Part shown: positions 1 through 5,953 of the stretch, one piece after another | Layout of the letters: each line of letters starts with the position of its first letter | How positions within the stretch are numbered: position 1 is the stretch's first letter | Translations under genes and position numbers: made by a program | Assembly: GCA_049641805.1 (NCBI GenBank) | Contig: JBARNX010000048.1 | Coordinates: 1 to 31,540 of the forward strand | DNA from: UBA5738 sp049641805 | GTDB taxonomy: Bacteria > Patescibacteriota > Minisyncoccia > Minisyncoccales > UBA5738 | DNA: 31,540 bases | Direction of reading: 5' to 3' | Notes under the pieces: model-generated | Told to the model about the DNA's origin: nothing | The model's database searches: none | Seen by the model: the letters and a program-made list of their open reading frames with translations, nothing else

Positions 1-97
1 TTGCAACGAAGCCACCTTATCGGAGAGCCGTGTGCGGGAAATCCGCACGCACGGTTCGATGAGGGGACGGAGGGCGAGAGCCCTCCTCCTACTCTAT
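1..97 (+). mobile_element. 3' end of a group II intron (domains V and VI), cut by the window edge
   Basis: Domain V is 25-57: the lower helix pairs 25-31 with 51-57 and includes the AGC catalytic triad at 26-28. The upper helix pairs 32-37 with 43-48 around a GAAA-containing loop, and the canonical two-base bulge is at 49-50. Domain VI is 61-94: helix 69-75/80-86 with a GAGA loop, and lower helix 61-63/92-94 plus 64-67/87-90. This leaves A91 as a single bulged adenosine, the expected lariat branch point, 6 nt before the inferred intron end ACTCTAT (91-97). All of this is read from the sequence. The intron-encoded reverse transcriptase, if present, would lie upstream of the window. The intron class cannot be decided from this fragment. 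Confidence 0.85.
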
Positions 98-123
98 TTG
101 GGACGATTAGCGTGGTGAAGCTC

Positions 124-303
124 TACAACGAAGCTCGAACCTATTTTACCAAAAATGTTTAGCCAAAACTAAGCTAATCTGCCCCCGACTAAGCTCACTT
201 CGCCCTTCCAAACTGCTGTTTTCCAGGACTTCGCTCGCAAAGGGGCAGCTGGCTTGGGAATCGGGCGTGGCACAACGCATTTTAGCCGAAAAGATGGGGG
301 GGT
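124..303. repeat. left arm of a long imperfect inverted repeat
   Basis: The stretch from TACAACGAAGCTC (about 123-135) to the run of G at 297-303 matches, in reverse complement, 2147-2364. Shared blocks include the polyG/AAAAGATGGG edge, ACAACGCATTTTAGCCGAAA, TTCGCTCGCAAAGGGGCAGC, and a block around CTGCCCCCGACTAAGCTCAC. The arms differ by scattered substitutions, and the right arm carries about 45 extra bases. Part of this arm (252-266) also has a perfect 15-base inverted copy at 381-395. No gene is seen here; open frames inside are repeat sequence. Confidence 0.85.
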
Positions 304-323
304 AAGGTGTGCGTTGTGCAGTT

Positions 324-378
324 AAAAACTTGTCATTTGGTTGGCATTGAGTTGGCATTCTATAAATGACAAGTTTTT
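324..378. repeat. iteron hairpin A (three octamers at 11-bp spacing plus inverted octamer)
   Basis: TTGTCATT at 330, TTGGCATT at 341 and TTGGCATT at 352 are direct repeats exactly 11 bp apart. After a five-base gap comes the inverted octamer AATGACAA at 365-372. The first copy and the inverted copy lie in a perfect 15-bp inverted repeat, AAAAACTTGTCATTT (324-338) against 364-378. It has the same design as the structures at 571-621 and 654-705, but a different octamer. Function unknown. Confidence 0.85.
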
Positions 379-425
379 AAGCCCGATTCCCAAGCGGTAA
401 GGCCAAGGCTTGAGCCCTATTTAAC

Positions 426-482
426 GGCGTTGTTTTGGCGGTAATACACGGTTTTGTGGTCATACCTTGGCAAAACAACGCC
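426..482. repeat. long bulged hairpin
   Basis: A perfect 12-bp outer stem GGCGTTGTTTTG (426-437) pairs with 471-482. It continues inward through GGTA (440-443)/TACC (463-466) and CAC (447-449)/GTG (456-458), with unpaired bases between stems. The shape recalls recombination-site hairpins such as integron attC, and ATTTAAC at 419-425 fits the R'' pattern. No matching R' core was found on the other side, so the attC reading is not supported. Confidence 0.6.
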
Positions 483-570
483 TTGCTGTTGGTAAGTTAT
501 AGCTCGTGCCTTTGGGCAGGTCTGCCGGCTGCCAATCCAAACGGCCGGTTTGTACTAAAAACAGGGGCAA

Positions 571-621
571 AAAGTCTGTATTTACTCTGCATTAAGTCTG
601 CATTCTAGAATGCAGACTTTT
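571..621. repeat. iteron hairpin B
   Basis: TCTGTATT at 575, TCTGCATT at 586 and TCTGCATT at 597 are spaced exactly 11 bp apart. A four-base gap (CTAG) is followed by the inverted octamer AATGCAGA at 609-616. The third copy and the inverted copy form a perfect 26-bp palindrome (about 594-619). An A-run precedes and a T-run follows, as in hairpins A and C. Confidence 0.85.
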
Positions 622-653
622 TGGAGGCAAAAATTGGGCAAAATTCAGGTTCA

Positions 654-705
654 AAAGTCGTTGTTAACTCGTCGTTGGGTCGTCGTTCTGGAACGACGAA
701 TTTTT
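654..705. repeat. iteron hairpin C
   Basis: TCGTTGTT at 658, TCGTCGTT at 669 and TCGTCGTT at 680 are spaced 11 bp apart. A four-base gap (CTGG) is followed by the inverted octamer AACGACGA at 692-699. A-run before, T-run after. It lies just downstream of the 3' end of the minus-strand gene ending at 737, so it could also act as that operon's terminator region. Confidence 0.85.
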
Positions 706-736
706 GGGCAAATAAAAAAGGCTTTAGGGGCCAAAT

Positions 737-1102
737 TTAGAAGTCGCAGGCAACGGGGAAAAATAATTCTACTAAGTTTTCAAATGCTTTTCTTAGTGTT
801 TCTTTTTTAATATCCCCAGTTCCATATATTTTATTGTTTTCAACATGGACTATATCCGGGACAGCTTCCCATAGTTTTGTTGTATCTCTAAAGACTGTTG
901 CGCAGGTAAACAATGCTTGATCGCCCATGAATTCCTTGGTCATCTTATAAAGATCTATATCTGTTTTCACTTCAAGGTGGATGTTGTTCTTGTTGGCTAT
1001 CTCGATTAATATTTCTATCGCTCCTATTAAATGGCCCCTAATATATTCCTTTGCTTTCTCCTCTTTTTCCTGCTCTTCCCTGCTGATGTCACCACAACAC
1101 AT
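737..1102 (-). CDS. hypothetical protein in the inverted-repeat module
   Basis: A 121-residue protein I do not recognise. It begins MCCGD, a notable Cys pair at the N-terminus, then a charged helix rich in Glu and Lys (residues 8-18) and a probable mixed alpha/beta body. It has no signal peptide or membrane segment, so it is likely cytosolic. The start is supported by AGGTGA about six bases upstream of the ATG, one of few Shine-Dalgarno-like sites in the window. It lies 66 nt downstream of the Ntn-hydrolase-like gene on the same strand, so the two probably form an operon. Codon use is AT-rich compared with the chromosomal genes to the right, which suggests acquisition by transfer. No function can be assigned; the shared flanking repeats suggest it works or travels with its neighbour. 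Confidence 0.75.
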   Translation of the reverse strand: MCCGDISREEQEKEEKAKEYIRGHLIGAIEILIEIANKNNIHLEVKTDIDLYKMTKEFMGDQALFTCATVFRDTTKLWEAVPDIVHVENNKIYGTGDIKKETLRKAFENLVELFFPVACDF

Positions 1103-1168
1103 ATTTAATCACCTTAGCCCATTAAATATCATTTTTTTTGTTTTGTCAATGTTGAATTAGGAGATAAT

Positions 1169-2119
1169 TTACAATGTTAGTCGCTCGGCTCGTGGATTAT
1201 CTTTTAATAGTAAATCGGGGTAAATCGTAAAAGGAATTAGTTTTTGTTTTTTGTTATCGCACAAGCAGTATAGCTTTTTGCCGATGATACTAATTTCAGA
1301 CATTATTTCTACTGGTGCAATAATATTAGTTCGCATACGCTTAGTTCCTCCCAATAAAATCCCCGAAAAATTCTCGCTAAGCGCTAAGGTAGTAATGCAA
1401 CCGCCAATTGTTCTTACCCCATTTTCTTCCGCTGTAGTTTTTGCAAATATATCCAACCAGCCCCTATCGTGCTGAAAATCTTTTTCCGGTGCCTTTGCAG
1501 CGATCTCAAGCTGGCCGATGATCCTATCTGGCAAATGCTTCTTGTTCAAACCTCCTCCATAGGCTATAAAATCACCCCATTCGACATCTTCCACAATAAA
1601 ATTATTAGGTGATATTTGGTAACAAAAAACTTTTGAATCAGCTATGGGTATTTCTATATCAGAAATATTTTTTCCAGACTTCATGCCTCGAACTATAATA
1701 TCTTTCATTCCCATGGGTGAGCCAGTTTCTTTTTGGAAATTTTTTAGAATATCAAAATATTTTTTAAAGTTAATTATTTTCTTTTTAGTTTTATCGATCC
1801 CAGCGAAAATAAAACAAGCACTTTTCGAACCATTGCCTCGCCTAAAAAAATCATCCGCTATTTTTTTAATCAATGTTTCGCTCTCGCTCCGAAAAATATT
1901 TATGTTATCTTTTTTTACTTTCGATAATATCAACTCTTTTACTATGAATGCGGCCATCTCAATATCGCCAGCTACGGCAACTGCTATTTCATTGGATAAG
2001 GGTTGAATTTTAAGAACGTAATCATAATAATTTTCCTTTCCCTCGTTTTTAAAAGTAAGCCGGGTGTCCGCGGTTAAATAAACTCTGTCGCTTAAATTTG
2101 TTCCTATGATTAAAGACAT
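1169..2119 (-). CDS. proteasome-like Ntn-hydrolase family protein
   Basis: A 316-residue protein whose first 60 residues resemble a proteasome beta/HslV subunit. After Met removal the N-terminus would be Ser2 (SLIIGT), where proteasomes have Thr1 in TTxxG. TADTR follows with Asp18, matching proteasome Asp17. LKI has Lys37, matching Lys33 after a short insertion, and then comes a hydrophobic strand ending AVAVAGD (about 46-52). Seen: these motifs and their order. Known: Ntn-hydrolases use the N-terminal Thr, Ser or Cys as nucleophile. Inferred: a Ser-type peptidase or amidase. The protein is longer than HslV (about 175) and its C-terminal third is unassigned. No ATPase partner is adjacent. It is AT-rich, abuts the right inverted repeat at its 5' end and precedes the 121-residue unknown gene. 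Confidence 0.7.
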   Translation of the reverse strand: MSLIIGTNLSDRVYLTADTRLTFKNEGKENYYDYVLKIQPLSNEIAVAVAGDIEMAAFIVKELILSKVKKDNINIFRSESETLIKKIADDFFRRGNGSKSACFIFAGIDKTKKKIINFKKYFDILKNFQKETGSPMGMKDIIVRGMKSGKNISDIEIPIADSKVFCYQISPNNFIVEDVEWGDFIAYGGGLNKKHLPDRIIGQLEIAAKAPEKDFQHDRGWLDIFAKTTAEENGVRTIGGCITTLALSENFSGILLGGTKRMRTNIIAPVEIMSEISIIGKKLYCLCDNKKQKLIPFTIYPDLLLKDNPRAERLTL

Positions 2120-2146
2120 AATGATTTTTTAAAACCGATTTTCCCC

Positions 2147-2364
2147 CCCATCTTTTCGGCTAAAATGCGTTGTGTTAAGCCCAATTCCGGCCCGGCTGCC
2201 CCTTTGCGAGCGAAGCCCAGACAAACAGCAGGTTGGAGGGGCGAAGTGAGCTTAGTCGGGGGCAGATTGGCCTAGTTCTGGTTAGACAGTTTTGCTAAAA
2301 TAAGAGCCTTGTTTCGTAAGAACCTTGATTTTCGCTGCGCTCAATTATGGTTTGAGCTTCGTTG
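2147..2364. repeat. right arm of the long imperfect inverted repeat
   Basis: The reverse complement of 124-303 with substitutions, plus about 45 extra bases near 2296-2348. The inner edge is a run of C at 2146-2152, matching the G run at 297-303. The outer edge, near 2352-2364, is the complement of the CAACGAAGCTC block. The inner edge lies about 27 nt upstream of the Ntn-hydrolase start. Confidence 0.85.
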
Positions 2365-2390
2365 TACGATTTTACCAAGTTATAACTACT

Positions 2391-2473
2391 GACGATTCAC
2401 AATTAACTTGCACTATTTTAAGGCTAAAAACACAGCAAGTTAATTACGGAACATCAGTAAAAGACGAATCGTC
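2391..2473. repeat. nested palindromes
   Basis: An inner perfect inverted repeat AATTAACTTGC (2401-2411)/GCAAGTTAATT (2435-2445) is enclosed by GACGATTC (2391-2398)/GAATCGTC (2466-2473). Together they can form a two-tier hairpin just outside the right long inverted repeat. The rest of 2365-2530 shows no gene. Confidence 0.65.
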
Positions 2474-2530
2474 TAGATTATCATGGACGGCGGATAATGC
2501 TGCTGATTGTGTTTACTTGATTATTATCGG

Positions 2531-2698
2531 TTATTTTTTCCAGTCGCGGAAGGCGATGCCGCCGGGAATTCTTTTTGCCACGATCTTTTGTTTTTCTTTC
2601 CAGCCCAATTCCCGCACCATTTCCGCGGGCAGAGTCACGGCCAGGCTGGTTTTTCCCACGCGCGTGATTTTGCGGATGTTTTTATCTTTTAATTTCAT
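2531..2698 (-). CDS. AbrB/MazE-type DNA-binding protein, 55 residues
   Basis: The protein reads MKLKDKNIRK, then KITRVGKTSLAVTLPAEM, then a short C-terminal strand ending RDWKK. The pattern of a strand, Gly/Ser turn, [LV]TLPxxM and a following helix is the swapped-hairpin AbrB/SpoVT fold used by MazE-like antitoxins and transition-state regulators. At 55 residues it is a single domain with no toxin-binding tail. No toxin gene is seen next to it; the nearest genes are the repeat-flanked module and the homing endonuclease. It has no Shine-Dalgarno. Two overlapping palindromes directly upstream of the ATG (2701-2728) suggest autoregulation. The family call is fairly secure; the role as regulator versus orphan antitoxin is open. 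Confidence 0.75.
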   Translation of the reverse strand: MKLKDKNIRKITRVGKTSLAVTLPAEMVRELGWKEKQKIVAKRIPGGIAFRDWKK

Positions 2699-2700
2699 AT

Positions 2701-2728
2701 GTATCGCGATACTTACCTAAGTAAGTAT
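2701..2728 (-). promoter_or_regulatory. overlapping palindromic operators of the AbrB/MazE-like gene
   Basis: A perfect 12-bp palindrome GTATCGCGATAC (2701-2712) overlaps the inverted repeat ATACTTAC (2709-2716)/GTAAGTAT (2721-2728). Both lie within 30 nt upstream of the ATG at 2698. Dimeric AbrB-fold proteins commonly bind palindromes at their own promoters, so an operator is the natural reading. This is inference from position and symmetry. Confidence 0.5.
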
Positions 2729-2835
2729 TAAATCCTTGATTTAAGATTAATCCCGACAACCGCAAAAATCAACAAAAAAATCGGATGTGAGCCCGAAAAC
2801 TTGCATCTAAGGCGAGAGTTGAATTTAGGCAATGG

Positions 2836-3441
2836 TTAATTTTTTTTCGGACATACGATTTCTAAAAAGGCAGGAACATTTTTTGATAATCTGACATAGG
2901 ATGCCGTTTGTTGGCCGGCAGACTTTCTTTTTATTTTGTATATTTTTGGACTAAATCCCAATGATTTCATTATTGTTAAAACATCGAGCGCCAACCCGGG
3001 AATTACTGTGCAGAATTGAATTGTTTTATAACCCCGATCAAGGTATATCGAACCATCGGTTTCTATTAAACCTTTCAAGCAATTTATTTTGTATTCACTA
3101 TTTTGTTTTATCCATTCCGGTATCGCGACTTTTTGCGTAAATTTTGAACCTTGGCCGGATTGCCAACCCAATAATTGCTCAAGATGATTGGAATATACGC
3201 TAATGTCGAGGCAGTTTTCTTTTCTTTCCACGATACTTACTTTATTTTGCGGAAACAACAATTTAAGCGCATTGACAATGCGCTTAATTAATAGCGGATA
3301 TTGTTTGTCGCAGGTAATTCTTAATCGCGTCGCGCGGCTGTTTGGATTGGATAAATTTCCGTCGCCAAGCGCCAAACCTATTACATAAGCTTGCAAAGAT
3401 TTATCTTCGCTAATGGCGGTTTTTCGGAAATAACCTTTCAT
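2836..3441 (-). CDS. LAGLIDADG homing endonuclease, free-standing
   Basis: A 201-residue protein with two LAGLIDADG motifs. P1 is AYVIGLALGDG (residues 18-28, Asp27) and P2 is CLKGLIETDG (121-130, Asp129). The spacing and overall length fit a single-chain two-motif enzyme that works as a monomer, with one metal-binding acid per motif. Such enzymes make double-strand breaks at long target sites and spread with introns or inteins. Here the ORF stands alone, begins 14 nt after the 3' end of tRNA-Leu on the same strand and is probably co-transcribed with it. The tRNA is uninterrupted, so no intron is visible. It could alternatively be a LAGLIDADG-derived regulator or maturase, though both catalytic acids are present. 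The start ATG has no Shine-Dalgarno. Confidence 0.85.
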   Translation of the reverse strand: MKGYFRKTAISEDKSLQAYVIGLALGDGNLSNPNSRATRLRITCDKQYPLLIKRIVNALKLLFPQNKVSIVERKENCLDISVYSNHLEQLLGWQSGQGSKFTQKVAIPEWIKQNSEYKINCLKGLIETDGSIYLDRGYKTIQFCTVIPGLALDVLTIMKSLGFSPKIYKIKRKSAGQQTASYVRLSKNVPAFLEIVCPKKN

Positions 3442-3455
3442 TTTGCGAATAATTG

Positions 3456-3540
3456 TGCCGAGAGAGGGAGTTGAACCCTCAAGAGGTTGCCCTCACAGCA
3501 TTTTGAGTGCTGCATGTTTGCCAATTTCATCACCTCGGCA
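3456..3540 (-). tRNA. tRNA-Leu(CAA)
   Basis: The acceptor stem TGCCGAG pairs with CTCGGCA. The anticodon stem CAGCA/TGCTG has loop CTCAAAA, giving anticodon CAA, which reads UUG. A long variable arm (GAGGGCAACCTC) makes it class II, as expected for leucine. The T-arm is GAGGG-TTCAACT-CCCTC. No CCA is encoded, so the tail must be added by CCA transferase. It is intact and followed at once by the homing endonuclease gene. Confidence 0.95.
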
Positions 3541-3599
3541 AAGAATCATCAATTTTACTGTTAATAAATTAGCCCAAAATTGGGGAAAAAGCAATAGAT

Positions 3600-3718
3600 A
3601 AATTGAAAATGTAAAAATCAAAAATCAAAATGACAATGTAAAATTAAAAATTAAAAATGCCGGGGCATTTTACATTTTTAACCGTCATTTTTCATTTTGA
3701 TTTTTCAATTTTAAATTT
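3600..3718. repeat. intergenic A/T-rich hairpin repeat, copy 1
   Basis: The left arm (about 3601-3659) and right arm (about 3664-3718) are imperfect inverted copies around GCCGGGGC. The right arm has the family core of CATTTTTCATTTTGA followed by TTTTTCAATTTT. The right arm overlaps the last codons and the TGA stop of topA (3685), so the TopA C-terminus (about NLKLKNQNEK) is encoded by repeat sequence. Confidence 0.8.
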
Positions 3719-5838
3719 GATGAGCATTCCTTGTTGGAGCACTTTACCAGTTTGCGTTTGGTTTCAATCATCAGGCTGCCGCATTTTTCGCATTTGGCGC
3801 CGGTGGGTTTGTCCCAGAGGGCGAAATCGCAGGCGGGATAGGCCGAACAGCCGTAGAAAATCTTGCGTTTTTTGGTTTTTTTCTCCACGATATGGCCGGT
3901 GCCGCACTTGGGGCAAGGGATATCGTGCTCAAACGCCGGTTTGGCCGGTTCCATATTTTCGGTGTGCTTGCATTCGGGAAATTTGGGGCAGGCGTAGAAT
4001 TTTCCGAAGCGGCCCATTTTAATCACTAGGTTCGCGCCGCACTTGGGACAAATTTTATCAGTGGCGACTACTTGGGTTTTTTTGCTTTCCACTTCTTTAT
4101 ATTTGGCGTCCAGATTTTCCTTGAACGGGGCGTAGAAATCGCGCATCATCTTCACCCAATCCATTGACCCTTGGGCGATTTCATCGAATTCTTCTTCCAT
4201 TTTGGCGGTGAAGCCGATGTCCACGATCTGCGGAAAGTGCGCTACCAGAATGTCATTAACCATCAGGCCCATTTCCGTGGGTTTGAAAGATTTTTTATCG
4301 TCTTTTTCAATATAGTTGCGGGTTTGGATCGTAGTGATGATCGGCGCGTAGGTTGACGGCCGGCCGATGCCGAATTCTTCCAAGGCTTTGATCAGGCTGG
4401 CTTCATTGAAACGCGCCGGCGGCTTGGTGAAATGCTGGGCCGGATCAAGTTTGATGAATTCCAAGTCTTCCGCGGTTTCCATTGCCGGCAAATCAATTTG
4501 TTCGAATTTTGACGGATAGATTTTCAAGTAGCCGGCGAATTTTAATGTTTGTCCATTGGATCTGAAGCCGTAATTTGTATTTGAATTCCCCGTTGCGTTA
4601 ATATCAACGCTTATGCTGTCAAAAATCGCGGGCGTCATTTGGCAAGCGATGAATCTCTGCCAGATCAGCTCGTATAATTTATATTGCGGCCGGGTGAGAT
4701 TTTTGTCGGCCTGGGCCATTTCCGGGGTTTGGTCGGGGTAGGCGGGCCGGATGGCCTCATGGGCTTCTTGAGCGCCTTTGGATTTGGTTTTGTAGGTATT
4801 ATAACTTCCGGGATGGTATTGTTCTCCGTAAGTTTGAACGATGAACTCTTTTGCCGCGGCCAGGGATTGTTCTGACAAATTGAGCGAGTCGGTGCGGTGG
4901 TAGGTGATCAATCCCATTTCATAAAGTTGCTGGGCGGTCATCATTGCGGCTTTGGCGGTCATTTTGAATTTTTGCCACGCGGCCTGTTGCATCGTTGAAG
5001 TGGTGAACGGCGCGTTTGGATTTTTGCGGGTTTCTTTTTTCTCAATCGCGGCAATGGAGTAGCGCGCGTTTTCAAGATTGTTTTGGATTTCGATGGCCTT
5101 GGTTTCGTCAGTGATTCCCAGTTTGTCCAAAGCTTTGCCGCCCTCGGGGCAAGCTTCGCTTGATAGCGGGTCGTTGATTTTTACCAGCTTGGCAATGAAT
5201 TCTTTGAGTGGCGGGTTCTTGGTGTTTTTGAGAGTCGCCAAAACTTCCCAGTATTCTTCGGGCTTGAAAGCTTCGATCTCGCGCTCGCGTTCGGCGATCA
5301 GCCGTACGGCCACGGACTGGACGCGGCCGGCCGACAGGCCCTTGGCGATTTTTTTCCAAAGAAAGGGGGAAAGTTGATAGCCGACGATGCGATCCAAAAC
5401 CCGCCGTGCTTGCTGGGCGTTGACCAAGTTGAAATCAAGTTCCCGGGGGTTTTGCAGAGCTTCATCGATGGCGCGTTTGGTAATCTCGTGGAATTCAATG
5501 CGTTGGTAGGCCGGGCCTTCAACTTTTTTCGTGGCCGGTTTGTCCAATTTCAAAGCTTCAATCAAATGCCAGGCGATGGCTTCGCCTTCGCGATCCGGAT
5601 CAGTGCTCAAAAATATCTTGTCGGCTTTTTTCACTTCGGCCTTGAGCTCCTTGACGGTGGTTTTGCCTTTGGCGGTGAGGGTGTATTTCGGCGTGAAATT
5701 ATTTTCAAGATCAACGCCAAAAGAGCCCTTGGGCAGATCGCGCACATGGCCGTATGATGACAGAATTTTATAGTCCGAACCCAAAAATTTTTGCAAAGTT
5801 CGGGCTTTGGTGGGCGATTCGACAATAACCAATTTCAT
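3685..5838 (-). CDS. topA: DNA topoisomerase I (type IA)
   Basis: A 717-residue type IA topoisomerase that relaxes negative supercoils by a transient 5'-phosphotyrosine break. The Toprim domain starts at VIVES (Glu7) and includes DPDREGEA (80-87) for Mg binding. The catalytic Tyr313 lies in ITYHRTDS, where most homologues have ITYMRTDS. Three C-terminal zinc-ribbon modules (CPKCG..., CPKCG..., CEKCG...) occupy roughly 600-705. Length is normal for a bacterial enzyme with three fingers. An in-frame Pro/Ser/Glu/Gly-rich stretch, residues 224-234 (PLSSEACPEGG, 5137-5169), looks like an inserted palindromic repeat because the flanks read continuously without it. The last residues come from the downstream hairpin repeat, and another copy lies directly upstream of the ATG. 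Confidence 0.98.
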   Translation of the reverse strand: MKLVIVESPTKARTLQKFLGSDYKILSSYGHVRDLPKGSFGVDLENNFTPKYTLTAKGKTTVKELKAEVKKADKIFLSTDPDREGEAIAWHLIEALKLDKPATKKVEGPAYQRIEFHEITKRAIDEALQNPRELDFNLVNAQQARRVLDRIVGYQLSPFLWKKIAKGLSAGRVQSVAVRLIAEREREIEAFKPEEYWEVLATLKNTKNPPLKEFIAKLVKINDPLSSEACPEGGKALDKLGITDETKAIEIQNNLENARYSIAAIEKKETRKNPNAPFTTSTMQQAAWQKFKMTAKAAMMTAQQLYEMGLITYHRTDSLNLSEQSLAAAKEFIVQTYGEQYHPGSYNTYKTKSKGAQEAHEAIRPAYPDQTPEMAQADKNLTRPQYKLYELIWQRFIACQMTPAIFDSISVDINATGNSNTNYGFRSNGQTLKFAGYLKIYPSKFEQIDLPAMETAEDLEFIKLDPAQHFTKPPARFNEASLIKALEEFGIGRPSTYAPIITTIQTRNYIEKDDKKSFKPTEMGLMVNDILVAHFPQIVDIGFTAKMEEEFDEIAQGSMDWVKMMRDFYAPFKENLDAKYKEVESKKTQVVATDKICPKCGANLVIKMGRFGKFYACPKFPECKHTENMEPAKPAFEHDIPCPKCGTGHIVEKKTKKRKIFYGCSAYPACDFALWDKPTGAKCEKCGSLMIETKRKLVKCSNKECSSNLKLKNQNEK

Positions 5839-5953
5839 AAAAAATCAAAATTGAAAAATCAAAAATCAAAATTAAGGAATATTATATATCGTTGAAATTT
5901 TTTTCAAAAAATTTCAACTCCAAAATTTTTAACTTTGATTTTTCATTTTAAAT
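5839..5953. repeat. intergenic A/T-rich hairpin repeat, copy 2 (diverged)
   Basis: The arms keep the family pattern (AAAATCAAAAATCAAAAT on the left, TTTGATTTTTCATTTTAAATTT on the right). The centre is different: a perfect 13-bp hairpin GTTGAAATTTTTT (5891-5903)/5906-5918 with a two-base loop. The repeat fills the whole gap between dprA and topA and ends at the topA ATG. Confidence 0.75.

Noticed and set aside
419..500. Integron attC site
   Set aside because: A left core-like ATTTAAC and a bulged stem exist, but no matching GTTRRRY core is placed on the right side, and no integrase is in the window.
324..705. CRISPR-like array
   Set aside because: The repeated units are 8 bases with 3-base gaps and differ among the three sites, with no 25-40 base repeat and spacer structure and no cas gene.
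610..810. 66-residue plus-strand open frame
   Set aside because: It lies over iteron hairpins B and C and the end of the minus-strand gene. Composition follows the repeats, with no family motif.
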